Assembly (NCBI GenBank): GCA_950097015.1
Contig: CATNEN010000011.1
Coordinates: forward strand, 4,492,501-4,556,500
From: Macrostomum hystrix
Lineage: Eukaryota; Platyhelminthes; Macrostomidae
Direction of reading: 5' to 3'
Length of the DNA: 64,000 nucleotides
The notes under the pieces were generated by a model. The model saw only the letters and a program-made list of their open reading frames with translations, had not been told where the DNA came from and made no database searches. Made by a program: the position numbers and the translations under genes. The first letter of the stretch is position 1. Each line of letters starts with the position of its first letter. Shown piece after piece: positions 32,119-44,656 of the stretch.

Positions 32119-33067
32119 GCTTCTCAGAAGCGCACTCTCCTAGTGCCTTAGAAAGATCTATAGCATAAGAACTGCCGAAAGCCTGCTAACAAAACTTAGG
32201 AGCCACACTGCTTTTTTATAAAAGAATTTCCAACGGTGGAATGATGAAATTTGAGACCAGCGACAACCCCCTGTCTGCTCGTAAACTCTTATTTTCTGTC
32301 GATCATGCGAAAGACGAAAGAGAAAGAAAATGAGCAGGAGAGGAAAGTATGAGCTGCTGGGTTTCACTCCACAGAACCATGAAAGATGGATGAATACTCA
32401 AACTTTAGCATTGAGTGAGCACTTCAACCTCTGCCTACAATTGTCTAAAATGTGTGCGAATGGAAGAATAGTTAAGACTGATCTTGCGACTGCGTGTAGT
32501 GCGCATTGAATATCTAAATAGCTAATAAAGCTCTAGCAGGACTTGTTCGGACTAAAATACATTTTAGATCGTAATTGAAGAAAACTGATAATGAAAAATA
32601 ATTCACGGAAAGAATATATTTTTAGCCGTTTATTGCACTATTTACTGAGAAAGTGTGGCGAAAATGCCTAAAAACCGTTGAATATCTAGGACCTAATGGA
32701 CAACCATATTCATCATTGTATTAGCCAAGAGAGCCCAGTGTTTGTGGACGGAGAAGGTGCTAAAATGTCAACAATCTGCGATACGAAGCCATCTAAGAGT
32801 TGTCGAGCTAGCGGAAGGATTGAAGTGGTTTACAAGCGCATCTTCAGAAACTCATATCAGTCTCTTTTTCAGTCAACAGAGAGTATAGGCATTCAGATGA
32901 CAATGCGGAGTAGGAAGTGGCAATCCCTAGCAACCGGACAGCCAATTATGGTTAAGCAGCTAAGGGAAATCATTGTGTCATTGGCAACAGCATCGAAGCG
33001 CTTATAAAGTATCCTCATCACATGACATCCATCCTTGTAATCCCGAAAACAGTTAAAGAATAAAGAC
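32119..33067. other. Intergenic region, no supported gene
   Basis: AT-rich sequence between divergent genes. One open frame at 32696-33007 (plus) has no recognisable domain, splice partner or compositional signal, so I do not call it. The promoters of both flanking genes should be here. Confidence 0.4.
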
Positions 33068-35103
33068 ATGAATTTAAATGTTGTTCGCTTGTTTTCGTTA
33101 ACGCCCCCATGGTTGCTATGGTCAAGTTGGCTGATTTCGCCGGTTAATACTCGCAGCTTGCTGTTTCAGCAGGCTTTGATGTGCCCCACAGCCGCTGCCG
33201 ACGTTGTGACTTCAGGGAAGGACAGGGCGGACTGCTGTATCTACTGCAGCTTGAAGCTGACTTGTGATTCCTTCTACTTTGACCCATCACTCAATTTGTG
33301 CTATCTCGGCTATGCTTGCTCTACCCAGCAGCAATGGTCTTCTGGGAGTTGCAAAGCTTTCAAGCAGACTGAGGTGCCAGGTAAGTGGTCTGCAATCCCG
33401 TAAAATATCTTTTTCTAATTAAGCAGAAATTTCGGAAACATTTCTTCTGAAGACATTGCGTTTTGAAGATGTAACATTATAAAGACATTCTAATATTTAA
33501 GACATGCCATTCTTTACGACATTTCATTCTTAAAGATAGTACATTCCTCAAAAATATTTTAGTCATAGTTTTTATTTTTTTAAGTTTAACTCTTTAATTG
33601 CCACATTTCACTCTCCAGATTCAAACACAAGCCTTCTCAACCAGCTACAAATGAAAATGTTCTACAACTTTCGAACTAAGGGCCTAGTTAATCAAGTGAA
33701 CTCAAGCCAGTACTGCATGAATGCTCGAAATGTTGCTCTAGGCAGCGATGGCGCCACACTCATGGGTCACAATGATTCGTATCTACGTGTAAACACGCCA
33801 GGATTCGAGCAGCATCTAGACTTTGACAAAAACTATTCCTTCTTCATACAGACACGGATTCGCATGACAAGCGGGTACAATTATACTTGTATCATCGTGG
33901 AACTTTAAGAGAGAGTGTGAGGGATAGTGTGTAAAGTGGAGGGCTATAGAGACAGGAGGGAGTGATGTGGAGGGCTATAGAGACAGGAGGGTGTGATGTG
34001 GAGGGCTATAGAGACAGGAGGGTGTGATGTGGAGGGCTATAGAGACAGGAGGGTGTGATGTGGAGGGCTATAGAGGCAGGAGGGTGTGATGTGGAGGGCT
34101 ATAGAGACAGGAGGGTGTGATGTGAAGGCTATAGAGACAGGAGGGTGTGAGGTGGAGGGCTATAGAGACAGAAGGGTGTGAGGTGGAGGGCTAGAGACAG
34201 GAGGGTGTGAGGTGGAGGGCTATAGAGACAGAAGGGTGTGAGGTGGAGGGCTATAGAGACAGAAGGGTGTGAGGTGGAGGGCTATAGAGACAGAAGGGTG
34301 TGAGGTGGAGGGCTATAGAGACAGAAGGATGTGAGGTGGACGGTTTGATGGATAGATTTTGAGGTTGACGCTTAGGGGTTAGTGGAGGGTTAGGGGTACA
34401 GGGTTTGAGTTTGACGCTTTGGGGGCAGGGTGTGAGTGGAGGGTTAGGGGGACAGGGTTAGTGGAGAGTTAGGGGTACAGGGTTTGAGGTTGACGCTTTG
34501 GGGGCAGGGTGTGAGTGGAGGGTTAGGGGGACAGGGTTTGAGGTGGATGCTTAGGTGGCAGGGTGTGAGTTGGAGGGTTAGGGTGATAGGGTGTGAGTTG
34601 AGGTTGAAAGGGCTGTGTCCGTTGTGTACGCTTAGGGTGATTACAAACTACAAAATCCTAATTGCACACCCGCCAGCTATCAATTCTTGCACCGGATGCA
34701 GCAGTGCGATGGCACGGATTCGGCGAGTACGTGGGCCAAGTCCGGTAGAAAAATGTACGCCTATTTCCATTGGATTAGTGGAGTTTTCCAGTACCAACGT
34801 TGGACGGCACCGGATATTTTTACGAACGACGATTCGTTGAGCCTCGTGTCGGCTGGGTATGCCTTCTCCGCCGGAGCTGAGGGTGTGAAATTCTACTTCA
34901 ACGGTTCGACTGTAGCCGCCCAGCCGACGCTGAATGGCACAGCGGGCAGCGCTCCGACCAGCCGGTTTCAATGCCTGCGCCTCGGATACAGCCTGGAAAC
35001 TGAGCAGTGCCTCGATGGCACGATTCGCTGCTACGGCATGAGCACTAGAGCTCTCAGCACTGCCGAATTTCAACAGCTTCAGCACTACTGCTCATCGGAA
35101 TGA
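33068..35103 (+). CDS. Secreted PAN/apple-like plus LamG-like protein, 331 aa (paralogue 1)
   Basis: The exons are 33068-33380, 33619-33874 and 34677-35103 (996 bp, phases 1 and 2 at the introns). Residues 1-30 look like a signal peptide (LFSLTPPWLLWSSWLISP). Residues 38-95 form a cysteine-rich, apple/PAN-like module (ADCCIYCSLKLTC, LCYLGYAC). The rest resembles a LamG/concanavalin fold with the closing RFQCLRLGYS and CLDGTIRCYGMSTRALS. The second intron holds a 31-bp minisatellite. The closest relative visible is the convergent gene at 41567-44656. It has no membrane segment, so it is likely secreted and perhaps carbohydrate- or matrix-binding (inference). I do not recognise a named family. 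Confidence 0.78.
33937..34350. repeat. 31-bp minisatellite in intron 2 of paralogue 1
   Basis: About 13 copies of a unit starting TGGAGGGCTATAGAGACAGG; one copy is shortened by 2 bp. It grades into a looser G-rich run (GGGTTAGGGG, GACAGGGTT) up to about 34620, with strong strand asymmetry (G-rich plus strand). Confidence 0.9.
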
Positions 35104-35141
35104 GCTGCTGGGGATGAGCTGGGATGCAAGGGGTTTGTCAG

Positions 35142-35222
35142 CTTTGCCAGGTGTGTCAGCTTTGCCAGATGTGTCAGATGTGTCAGATGTGTCAGATGTG
35201 TCAGATGTGTCAGATGTGACAG
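35142..35222. repeat. 9-bp repeat downstream of paralogue 1
   Basis: GTGTCAGAT repeated about seven times, with earlier GTGTCAGCTTTGCCAG variants. Confidence 0.85.
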
Positions 35223-35544
35223 GCGTGTCAATGTGAGAGCATTAACTGATAATAATTCTTAGTTTCTTGACTTTTCATTCAAATATTAATGCCACGACCT
35301 AGAGAAGCGTACTGTATTAACCATTTCGCATAAAGTACATCCTTAATATCAGGTTACTTCGAGGGTCTGTCAGTCACCTGAATATGCGCTTCAATAACCC
35401 TCGTGAGCAAGGCACGGCAGCAACGACACTATGGTCGCTATCGATTTTTTAAAGAATGGAAACCATGATGCTAATTTTCAACAAGTTTTAACCTACGTCG
35501 TTAAAATGTGTTAAGTGTCAGACACTCAAACATATTCGCACTTA

Positions 35545-36122
35545 CAGATCATTTCAAAGTCTAACAGATCATTTCAAAGTCTAACAGATAATTTCAGAGT
35601 CTAACAGGTCATTTCAGAGTCTAACAGATCATTTCAGAGTCTAACAGGTCATTTCAGAGTCTAACAGATCATTTCAAAGTCTAACAGGTCATTTCAGAGT
35701 CTAACAGATCATTTCAAAGTCTAACAGATCATTTCAGAGTCTAACAGGTCATTTCAGAGTCTAAGAGTTCATTTCAGAGTCTAACAGATCATTTCAAAGT
35801 CTAACAGATCATTTCAGAGTCTAACAGGTCATTTCAGTGTCTAACAGGACATGTCAGTGTCTAACAGGTCATGTCAGTGTCTAACAGGTCATGTCAGTGT
35901 CTAACAGGTCATGTCAGTGTCTAACAGGTCATGTCAGTGTCTAACAGGTCATGTCAGTGTCTAACAGGTCATGTCAGTGTCTAACAGGTCATGCCAGAGT
36001 CTAACAGGTCACACCAGAGTCTAACAGATCACTTCAGTGTCTAACAGGACATGTCAGTGTCTAACAGGTCATGTCAGTGTCTAACAGGTCATGCCAGCGT
36101 CTAACAGGTCATGCCAGAGTCT
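35545..36122. repeat. 20-bp minisatellite
   Basis: About 29 copies of GTCTAACAGATCATTTCAGA with no length variation, so the copies stay in register. Variants (GATC/GGTC, ATTTC/ATGTC, AGAG/AGTG) are grouped: ATTTC copies on the left, ATGTC copies on the right. Confidence 0.95.
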
Positions 36123-36521
36123 ATAAAGTGATGTTCTGATACATTTTTATGGAAAAATATTGCACTAAATCTGCGTCAACCTGACTTTTTCTGAGAAACA
36201 AAGCGAATGCAATTTTGTGAACTCTATAGGCAATGCAACTATGAACTGTGGAAATGATAAAAAAGCTGTTTAAAATCTACGATTCGTTTACACAATGCCT
36301 CGCATTAAAAACAAGCCCGCCATTGTGACAAATGGGAACCTCTCTATTCTTGTATTTTTTAATACAATCATTATTACACTTGTAGTCACTCAGTGCTTAA
36401 ACACAAACAATCTGTTTTTCTCTTGATTCCACCGCCAACTTTGCTTGCTACTGTGAACTATAATTACTAAATAGTACTTTAATGTTGTCCTTGAAGACTA
36501 TTCTAAAAAAATAAAACTTTC
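36123..36521. other. Non-repeat spacer between two tandem arrays
   Basis: About 400 bp of AT-rich unique sequence. No gene or RNA is seen. Confidence 0.5.
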
Positions 36522-39500
36522 TGGATTGCTAGTCTATACCGTTCAATGAAGGAATATGATGGATTGCTAGTCTATACTGTTCAATGAAGGAATATGATGG
36601 ATTGCTAGTCTATACTGTTCAATGAAGGAATATGATGGATTGCTAGTCTATACCGTTCAATGAAGGAATATGATGGATTGCTAGTCTATACTGTTCAATG
36701 AAGGAATATGATGGATTGCTAGTCTATGCAGTTCAATGAAGGAATATGATGGATTGCTAGTCTATACCGTTCAATGAAGGAATATGATGGATTGCTAGTC
36801 TATACTGTTCAATGAAGGAATATGATGGATTGCTAGTCTATGCAGTTCAATGAAGGAATATGATGGATTGCTAGTCTATGCCGTTCAATGAAGGAATATG
36901 ATGGATTGCTAGTCTATACCGTTCAATGAAGGAATATGATGGATTGCTAGTCTATGCCGTTCAATGAAGGAATATGATGGATTGCTAGTCTATACAGTTC
37001 AATGAAGGAATATGATGGATTGCTAGTCTATACCGTTCAATGAAGGAATATGATGGATTGCTAGTCTATACCGTTCAATGAAGGAATATGATGGATTGCT
37101 AGTCTATACAGTTCAATGAAGGAATATGATGGATTGCTAGTCTATACAGTTCAATGAAGGAATATGATGGATTGCTAGTCTATACAGTTCAATGAAGGAA
37201 TATGATGGATTGCTAGTCTATACAGTTCAATGAAGGAATATGATGGATTGCTAGTCTATACAGTTCAGTGAAGGAATATGATGGATTGCTAGTCTATGCC
37301 GTTCAATGAAGGAATATGATGGATTGCTAGTCTATGCCGTTCAATGAAGGAATATGATGGATTGCTAGTCTATACTGTTCAATGAAGGAATATGATGGAT
37401 TGCTAGTCTATACCGTTCAATGAAGGAATATGATGGATTGCTAGTCTATACAGTTCAATGAAGGAATATGATGGATTGCTAGTCTATACCGTTCAATGAA
37501 GGAATATGATGGATTGCTAGTCTATACCGTTCAATGAAGGAATATGATGGATTGCTAGTCTATACAGTTCAATGAAGGAATATGATGGATTGCTAGTCTA
37601 TACAGTTCAATGAAGGAATATGATGGATTGCTAGTCTATGCCGTTCAATGAAGGAATATGATGGATTGCTAGTCTATACTGTTCAATGAAGGAATATGAT
37701 GGATTGCTAGTCTATGCAGTTCAATGAAGGAATATGATGGATTGCTAGTCTATACAGTTCAATGAAGGAATATGATGGATTGCTAGTCTATGCCGTTCAA
37801 TGAAGGAATATGATGGATTGCTAGTCTATACAGTTCAATGAAGGAATATGATGGATTGCTAGTCTATACAGTTCAATGAAGGAATATGATGGATTGCTAG
37901 TCTATGCCGTTCAATGAAGGAATATGATGGATTGCTAGTCTATACTGTTCAATGAAGGAATATGATGGATTGCTAGTCTATGCCGTTCAATGAAGGAATA
38001 TGATGGATTGCTAGTCTATGCCGTTCAATGAAGGAATATGATGGATTGCTAGTCTATGCCGTTCAATGAAGGAATATGATGGATTGCTAGTCTATGCCGT
38101 TCAATGAAGGAATATGATGGATTGCTAGTCTATACAGTTCAATGAAGGAATATGATGGATTGCTAGTCTATACTGTTCAATGAAGGAATATGATGGATTG
38201 CTAGTCTATACAGTTCAATGAAGGAATATGATGGATTGCTAGTCTATGCCGTTCAATGAAGGAATATGATGGATTGCTAGTCTATGCCGTTCAATGAAGG
38301 AATATGATGGATTGCTAGTCTATGCCGTTCAATGAAGGAATATGATGGATTGCTAGTCTATACAGTTCAATGAAGGAATATGATGGATTGCTAGTCTATA
38401 CTGTTCAATGAAGGAATATGATGGATTGCTAGTCTATACAGTTCAATGAAGGAATATGATGGATTGCTAGTCTATGCCGTTCAATGAAGGAATATGATGG
38501 ATTGCTAGTCTATGCCGTTCAATGAAGGAATATGATGGATTGCTAGTCTATACAGTTCAATGAAGGAATATGATGGATTGCTAGTCTATACTGTTCAATG
38601 AAGGAATATGATGGATTGCTAGTCTATACCGTTCAATGAAGGAATATGATGGATTGCTAGTCTATACAGTTCAATGAAGGAATATGATGGATTGCTAGTC
38701 TATGCCGTTCAATGAAGGAATATGATGGATAGCTAGTCTATACAGTTCAATGAAGGAATATGATGGGTTGCTAGTCTATGCAGTTCAATGAAGGAATATG
38801 ATGGATTGCTAGTCTATACAGTTCAATGAAGGAATATGATGGATTGCTAGTCTATACAGTTCAATGAAGGAATATGATGGATTGCTAGTCTATGCAGTTC
38901 AATGAAGGAATATGATGGATTGCTAGTCTATACAGTTCAATGAAGGAATATGATGGATTGCTAGTCTATACAGTTCAATGAAGGAATATGATGGATTGCT
39001 AGTCTATACAGTTCAATGAAGGAATATGATGGATTGCTAGTCTATACAGTTCAATGAAGGAATATGATGGATTGCTAGTCTATGCCGTTCAATGAAGGAA
39101 TATGATGGATTGTTAGTCTATACCGTTCAATGAAGGAATATGATGGATTGCTAGTCTATACAGTTCAATGAAGGAATATGATGGATTGCTAGTCTATACA
39201 GTTCAATGAAGGAATATGATGGATTGCTAGTCTATACAGTTCAATGAAGGAATATGATGGATTGCTAGTCTATACAGTTCAATGAAGGAATATGATGGAT
39301 TGCTAGTCTATACCGTTCAATGAAGGAATATGATGGATTGCTAGTCTATACAGTTCAATGAAGGAATATGATGGATTGCTAGTCTATACCGTTCAATGAA
39401 GGAATATGATGGATTGCTAGTCTATACAGTTCAATGAAGGAATATGATGGATTGCTAGTCTATACCGTTCAATGAAGGAATATGATGGATTGCTAGTCTA

Positions 39501-41225
39501 TACCGTTCAATGAAGGAATATGATGGATTGCTAGTCTATACCGTTCAATGAAGGAATATGATGGATTGCTAGTCTATGCCGTTCAATGAAGGAATATGAT
39601 GGATTGCTAGTCTATACAGTTCAATGAAGGAATATGATGGATTGCTAGTCTATGCCGTTCAATGAAGGAATATGATGGATTGCTAGTCTATACAGTTCAA
39701 TGAAGGAATATGATGGATTGCTAGTCTATACCGTTCAATGAAGGAATATGATGGATTGCTAGTCTATACCGTTCAATGAAGGAATATGATGGATTGCTAG
39801 TCTATACCGTTCAATGAAGGAATATGACGGATTGCTAGTCTATACAGTTCAATGAAGGAATATGATGGATTGCTAGTCTATACCGTTCAATGAAGGAATA
39901 TGATGGATTGCTAGTCTATGCCGTTCAATGAAGGAATATGATGGATTGCTAGTCTATACCGTTCAATGAAGGAATATGATGGATTGCTAGTCTATGCCGT
40001 TCAATGAAGGAATATGATGGATTGCTAGTCTATACCGTTCAATGAAGGAATATGACGGATTGCTAGTCTATACAGTTCAATGAAGGAATATGATGGATTG
40101 CTAGTCTATACAGTTCAATGAAGGAATATGATGGATTGCTAGTCTATGCCGTTCAATGAAGGAATATGATGGATTGCTAGTCTATACCGTTCAATGAAGG
40201 AATATGATGGATTGCTAGTCTATACCGTTCAATGAAGGAATATGATGGATTGCTAGTCTATGCCGTTCAATGAAGGAATATGATGGATTGCTAGTCTATA
40301 CAGTTCAATGAAGGAATATGATGGATTGCTAGTCTATGCCGTTCAATGAAGGAATATGATGGATTGCTAGTCTATACTGTTCAATGAAGGAATATGATGG
40401 ATTGCTAGTCTATGCCGTTCAATGAAGGAATATGATGGATTGCTAGTCTATACCGTTCAATGAAGGAATATGATGGATTGCTAGTCTATACTGTTCAATG
40501 AAGGAATATGATGGATTGCTAGTCTATACCGTTCAATGAAGGAATATGATGGATTGCTAGTCTATGCCGTTCAATGAAGGAATATGATGGATTGCTAGTC
40601 TATACCGTTCAATGAAGGAATATGACGGATTGCTAGTCTATACAGTTCAATGAAGGAATATGATGGATTGCTAGTCTATACAGTTCAATGAAGGAATACG
40701 ATGGATTGCTAGTCTATGCCGTTCAATGAAGGAATATGATGGATTGCTAGTCTATACCGTTCAATGAAGGAATATGATGGATTGCTAGTCTATACCGTTC
40801 AATGAAGGAATATGATGGATTGCTAGTCTATGCCGTTCAATGAAGGAATATGATGGATTGCTAGTCTATACAGTTCAATGAAGGAATATGATGGATTGCT
40901 AGTCTATGCCGTTCAATGAAGGAATATGATGGATTGCTAGTCTATACTGTTCAATGAAGGAATATGATGGATTGCTAGTCTATGCCGTTCAATGAAGGAA
41001 TATGATGGATTGCTAGTCTATACCGTTCAATGAAGGAATATGATGGATTGCTAGTCTATACTGTTCAATGAAGGAATATGATGGATTGCTAGTCTATACC
41101 GTTCAATGAAGGAATATGATGGATTGCTAGTCTATGCCGTTCAATGAAGGAATATGATGGATTGCTAGTCTATACAGTTCAATGCAGGAATATGATGGAT
41201 TGCTAGTCTATACCGTTCAATGAAG
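36522..41225. repeat. 38-bp satellite array, about 124 copies
   Basis: The unit is GTTCAATGAAGGAATATGAT, then GGATTGCTAGTCTATRCH. Nearly all variation is confined to the last bases (TACC, TACT, TACA, TGCA, TGCC). There are no indels over 4.7 kb. Rare point variants (TGACGG at 39827, 40055 and 40625; TTAGTC near 39113) mark blocks that were copied together. Confidence 0.97.
40051..41190. repeat. Higher-order repeat: 15-monomer (570-bp) block in tandem
   Basis: The order of monomer types after the rare TATGACGG at 40051 is TACA, TACA, TGCC, TACC, TACC, TGCC, TACA, TGCC, TACT, TGCC, TACC, TACT, TACC, TGCC, TACC. The same order starts again at 40621, exactly 570 bp later. Only the last monomer and one C (near 40698) differ. 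Confidence 0.9.
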
Positions 41226-41566
41226 CCTTATTCAGAAAACAAAAAATGTTGCTATGACAACGCTGTTAGAAGGCACAAAAGAGTGCCAATGAAGCCGGTA
41301 CTATGCTAGCTGGGCATTGTAGCTAGTTTTTTATATATTCTTGCTTGTTATTTGAATTTTCTCTCACTGCATCGGGAGCTTATTATTGATTTATTAAAAA
41401 AAACTGATTGTCAAATAAAGCGTCCCATGTAGCAGGAAAACAGGAAATTTGTGTTTTTGGAAAATTTTAAATAATAAGATTTTTGTCTTTCATATATTGT
41501 GTCTCTATTTACAGTAGCTTTCTTCCTGCACTTTTAAGTCCGTTTTTTGTCGACGGCCATTCGCAA
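41226..41566. other. 3' flank of paralogue 2
   Basis: AT-rich. On the minus strand AATAAA lies at 41395-41390, about 175 bp after the stop of the minus-strand gene, a fitting polyadenylation signal. Nothing else is seen. Confidence 0.5.
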
Positions 41567-44500
41567 TCAGATGCTAGTCTTGTTGGCGCACCAGTTGTTG
41601 ACATCGATAAACTGATTCAGCTCTAATTGGCCCTGCGCAATCACGAAGCACTCAATCCAGCCACGAAGGCATCGGCTGGGATTGTCCGCGCGGAACACTC
41701 CGAGCCTGCGGAAAATATGAGGCCACGTCACTTTCACGAAATTTTATTTTACTTTCGCAAGAATTGATTTTTGCGAATTTTTTGCAAAATAGCTCTATCG
41801 ACCCCCAAAGCAGCGACCACGCGCTCCTATCGTGCTCTGTTAGGCTTAAAATCAGTTTGCGGTCGCCTTCGTTTCTGCGCTCGGAGTAGATCATTTGTAA
41901 GAGCGCAGCAGGCTGTCATAATACTGCCGTGTGAGTCACAGCAGAAAATATGGTCCTGCTGATGCGATCGGTGGAGCGATGGCTGCCAGTCTGGCAAAGT
42001 GACAGCCGATAGGACCTTCCGGAAAGAAAACGGCCATGTCCTACACGCAAAGTTATTCAACCGACTGATTCTCAATCGTGCCAGAACCGCACTCTGAGGT
42101 TCGAATAGGACGGATTATGGCCGCAGCGCGGGACAATGATCCGTATCCCTTTTCTCTGTGTCATGTCATCAAAGAGGTGCGCATCCGTCAGTCAACGCTG
42201 ATCATTGCCTTCATCGACTTGGTGCTGACAGCCGCGATCCCATTCGTCCTTCACGGCTCGTAACCACCATCATGTCGTTTATAGTAGCACAGCGACATGC
42301 AAGCTGTTCTGGTGATGGCGGATGGCATGTCTGACCTGTTCGACACCTCGTCAAGGGTGCTACGGGCAACACATTAGCGCCATTCGCAAATTAGTTAAAG
42401 ATCGAGCTTCTGGTCAACGGTCACCGCTACAACGAGAAGCGTCTCAGCGTGCTAGGCTGCGCCGATGGCCTAGACCTCCTGACATCATCAGTTGAAGGCA
42501 CCCAGCGACAAATTGACAGACTTGTCGATGTAGTGGTAAGCGTCAGCCAATTCGCCAACACGCGAAAGACTGTGATGTCTGCCAGAAGTTCATCTACCTC
42601 GGCGGTGTGGTGCCCAACGTAGAAGACTACCTCAGGCAGTCAAGAGGACTCGCCTGGGCGGCATATAGGTCGGTACGTGCCGTCCTTCAGTCCCAGAGAG
42701 TGCTCAGAACCTTGCTCCAGCTGCTCGCCTGACAGCGTCCGACTCGCTCCCAAATATCGGGGACTACATTATCTGCGATGCACTAAGTGCACTAAGTACA
42801 AAGTACATGGGGTTTACTTTGTCCGCCTGCTGGCACTGAAGCGCGTGATCTGATGCTGCTCCCCATCTGACTAGGACTTGAAAGAAGGTCAAATTGCGCG
42901 ACTTAATTTCTTAATTGAATTAGAGATCACTCCGCAAATTTGGATTGTCAAAACAGAACAAACCTCATGCACTGAAAGCTAGCCAGTTCGCTAGCATTGG
43001 TGGCAACCGAATCTGCATCGATGGGTGCGGTGACGCCGACACCAGACTGGTACATCTGGGCAGCGAGTGTTATCGGATCAATCTTAAAGCCAAATCCTTT
43101 ATAGAGCCCGGCTGTGCTCAGAGGAAAACTTCCAGCCGAACTCGGATAGTTGCGGTAGGCTGGTCGAGTTGAGAGAACGTAGCGGACGACTAGCCGACCG
43201 TCGCTTTTAACAGCGAACTGATTGCCGTAGGCGAAGTTGGCGCAGTTAAACAAATAGTAGAAATAGTTAAACAAATCGCTGGAAGGTTGTTTTGAAAATT
43301 GTTTTTTTACTCCTGATCCAACTGAGAGGGCGTGAGTGGCAGAGCGGTTAACGCGTCTGCCTCTAGCACCAAGGTCTCTGCACTCTGCGATGCCACTTTT
43401 TTGGGGCGCAGCCGCGGAGAGAAGGCTTGGAGCATGTCGCCTAATTTCCGTCCTTGAAGGCCAACCTTAAAGAAACAGTGAGAGAGTGTACACCGCCTGA
43501 CGATGAGAAAGTCAGGTCAGATGTGCACACCCTCCATGAGCGAGTGCATGCGTACGGTATCTGTGTGCGTGTGTGCTCAGCAGTCGGCGAAATGGGCAGA
43601 ATTGCCTCCTCGCTGGCTGCGGTTCTACTGTCACGAAGTGCCTGCCTGCCATTGCCTGCAGCTCTCCTTAAAATATTATGATTACTATTGTATTATAATG
43701 CAATTCTAGTTGAGCAATGTATACAGCTAGTAGAACAGCTATTCAAAGGCGCATCCAAAAGCTTTGTACAGCTGTTCAGTCCATGGACTGGAAAAGCTAC
43801 CACAATTGCCCAAACTTCTAGCCAGCTAATGCTGGGACCAATTTAAGAAATCGATAAATAATGATGCAATTTTCTATTGGCTGAAATATCGACCTCTCGA
43901 CCTTTGAACAGGACGTCGTCAAACTGCGAGGCTACAGCTTCCACGTTACACCTACTGTACTCACTTCCCGCTGAAGTCGAATTTGGCCCTCATAAAGACA
44001 GTCACATTGGGCTCCGGCACGAACAGATCCTCGATGCCATCAGCCGTGCTCACATCCACGTAGGACGCTAGGTTGCCGGCCACGAACACTCCCATGGACT
44101 TGTTGAGTGGAGCCGACACCAGCACCGGAGTGTGCGGATTCTGGCGCACAGGTGCCAGGTTGAAGGGGCCAACACGGAAGTGGTACAGAATCCGCAGTGA
44201 GCTCTCTGAGATGCTGCTGGGCAGGTCGGCCGTGTGAGCTGCGGTTGTGAGATCGCACGAAATCAATGTACTCAGGGCTGCGACTGAGACTAGAAAAATC
44301 ATGTCACACATCAGACACTCACAGTGCTGGAACTGGCCAAGCCTCTGTCTGTTCACAAACGAGTCGCATTGTCCACCGTACAGCCATGCAGTGAGGAAGG
44401 CCTCGGCAGTCGCCAGCAGACACAGCTGAGACATCATGGTGGCAGCTGCGCAGCTCTGCCTCGTGTGGCAGCTCAGCACACAGCCAGCGATGCTGCGGTC

Positions 44501-44656
44501 GGTCAGCTGGTGAGTCGGTAGCTTCCACACTCCGTCAGCGGGCAGATCGGCAGACGGACAGGCCTGCAGCCTTTCGTAGTCTGTGGCGCCCACGGTAGAA
44601 CTTGCATCAGAAGTGCAACAGGTAATGTGTAGTACAACAATAAATAGAGCAAACAT
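41567..44656 (-). CDS. Secreted PAN/apple-like plus LamG-like protein, 353 aa (paralogue 2)
   Basis: The exons are 44323-44656, 43965-44238, 42964-43278 and 41567-41705 (1,062 bp, phases 1, 2, 2). The signal peptide is MFALFIVVLHITCCTSDAS. The cysteine-rich PAN/apple-like module is at about residues 32-100 (AGCVLSCHTRQSC). The LamG-like region has LRILYHFRVGPFN and FQCMRLGVFRADNPSRCLRG, which line up with MKMFYNFRTKG and FQCLRLGYSLETEQCLDG of the convergent gene. The two shared introns have the same phases. The last intron (1,258 bp) is absent from paralogue 1 and contains a dead LINE. The first intron (84 bp) reads open in frame, so a retained form is possible. No named family is recognised. 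Confidence 0.78.
41980..42745 (+). mobile_element. Decayed non-LTR retrotransposon, reverse transcriptase fragment
   Basis: Broken frames show LINE-type RT motifs: KLFNRLILNRART near 42050, VIKEVRIRQSTLIIAFIDL near 42200 (a decayed AFIDF motif), then GCADGLDLLTSSVEGTQRQ near 42455 (from YADDxxLL) and GLAWAAYRSVRAVLQS near 42660. Frameshifts and stops make it a fossil. It lies antisense in intron 3 of paralogue 2. Confidence 0.75.
43327..43680 (+). mobile_element. SINE-A, nearly full length, in intron 2 of paralogue 2
   Basis: Head GTGGCAGAGCGGTTAACGCG at 43333, then the body (GACGATGAGAAAGTCAGGTC, GTACGGTATCTGTGTGCG) and the tail TTGCCTCCTCGCTGGCTGCG. The B box is damaged (CACTCTGCGATGCC). 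Confidence 0.8.
43725..43915 (-). mobile_element. SINE-B, strongly diverged
   Basis: It contains TTCAGTCCATGGACTGG and AGCCAGCTAATGCTGGGACC, the SINE-B core, with many changes. It sits next to SINE-A in the same intron. Confidence 0.6.

Noticed and set aside
32696-33007. A 103-codon plus-strand ORF as a gene
   Set aside because: No domain, no splice partner, AT-rich composition like the flanks.
36522-41225. CRISPR-like regular repeats
   Set aside because: The 38-bp units are directly abutting, with no spacers, in a eukaryotic intergenic region. It is a satellite.
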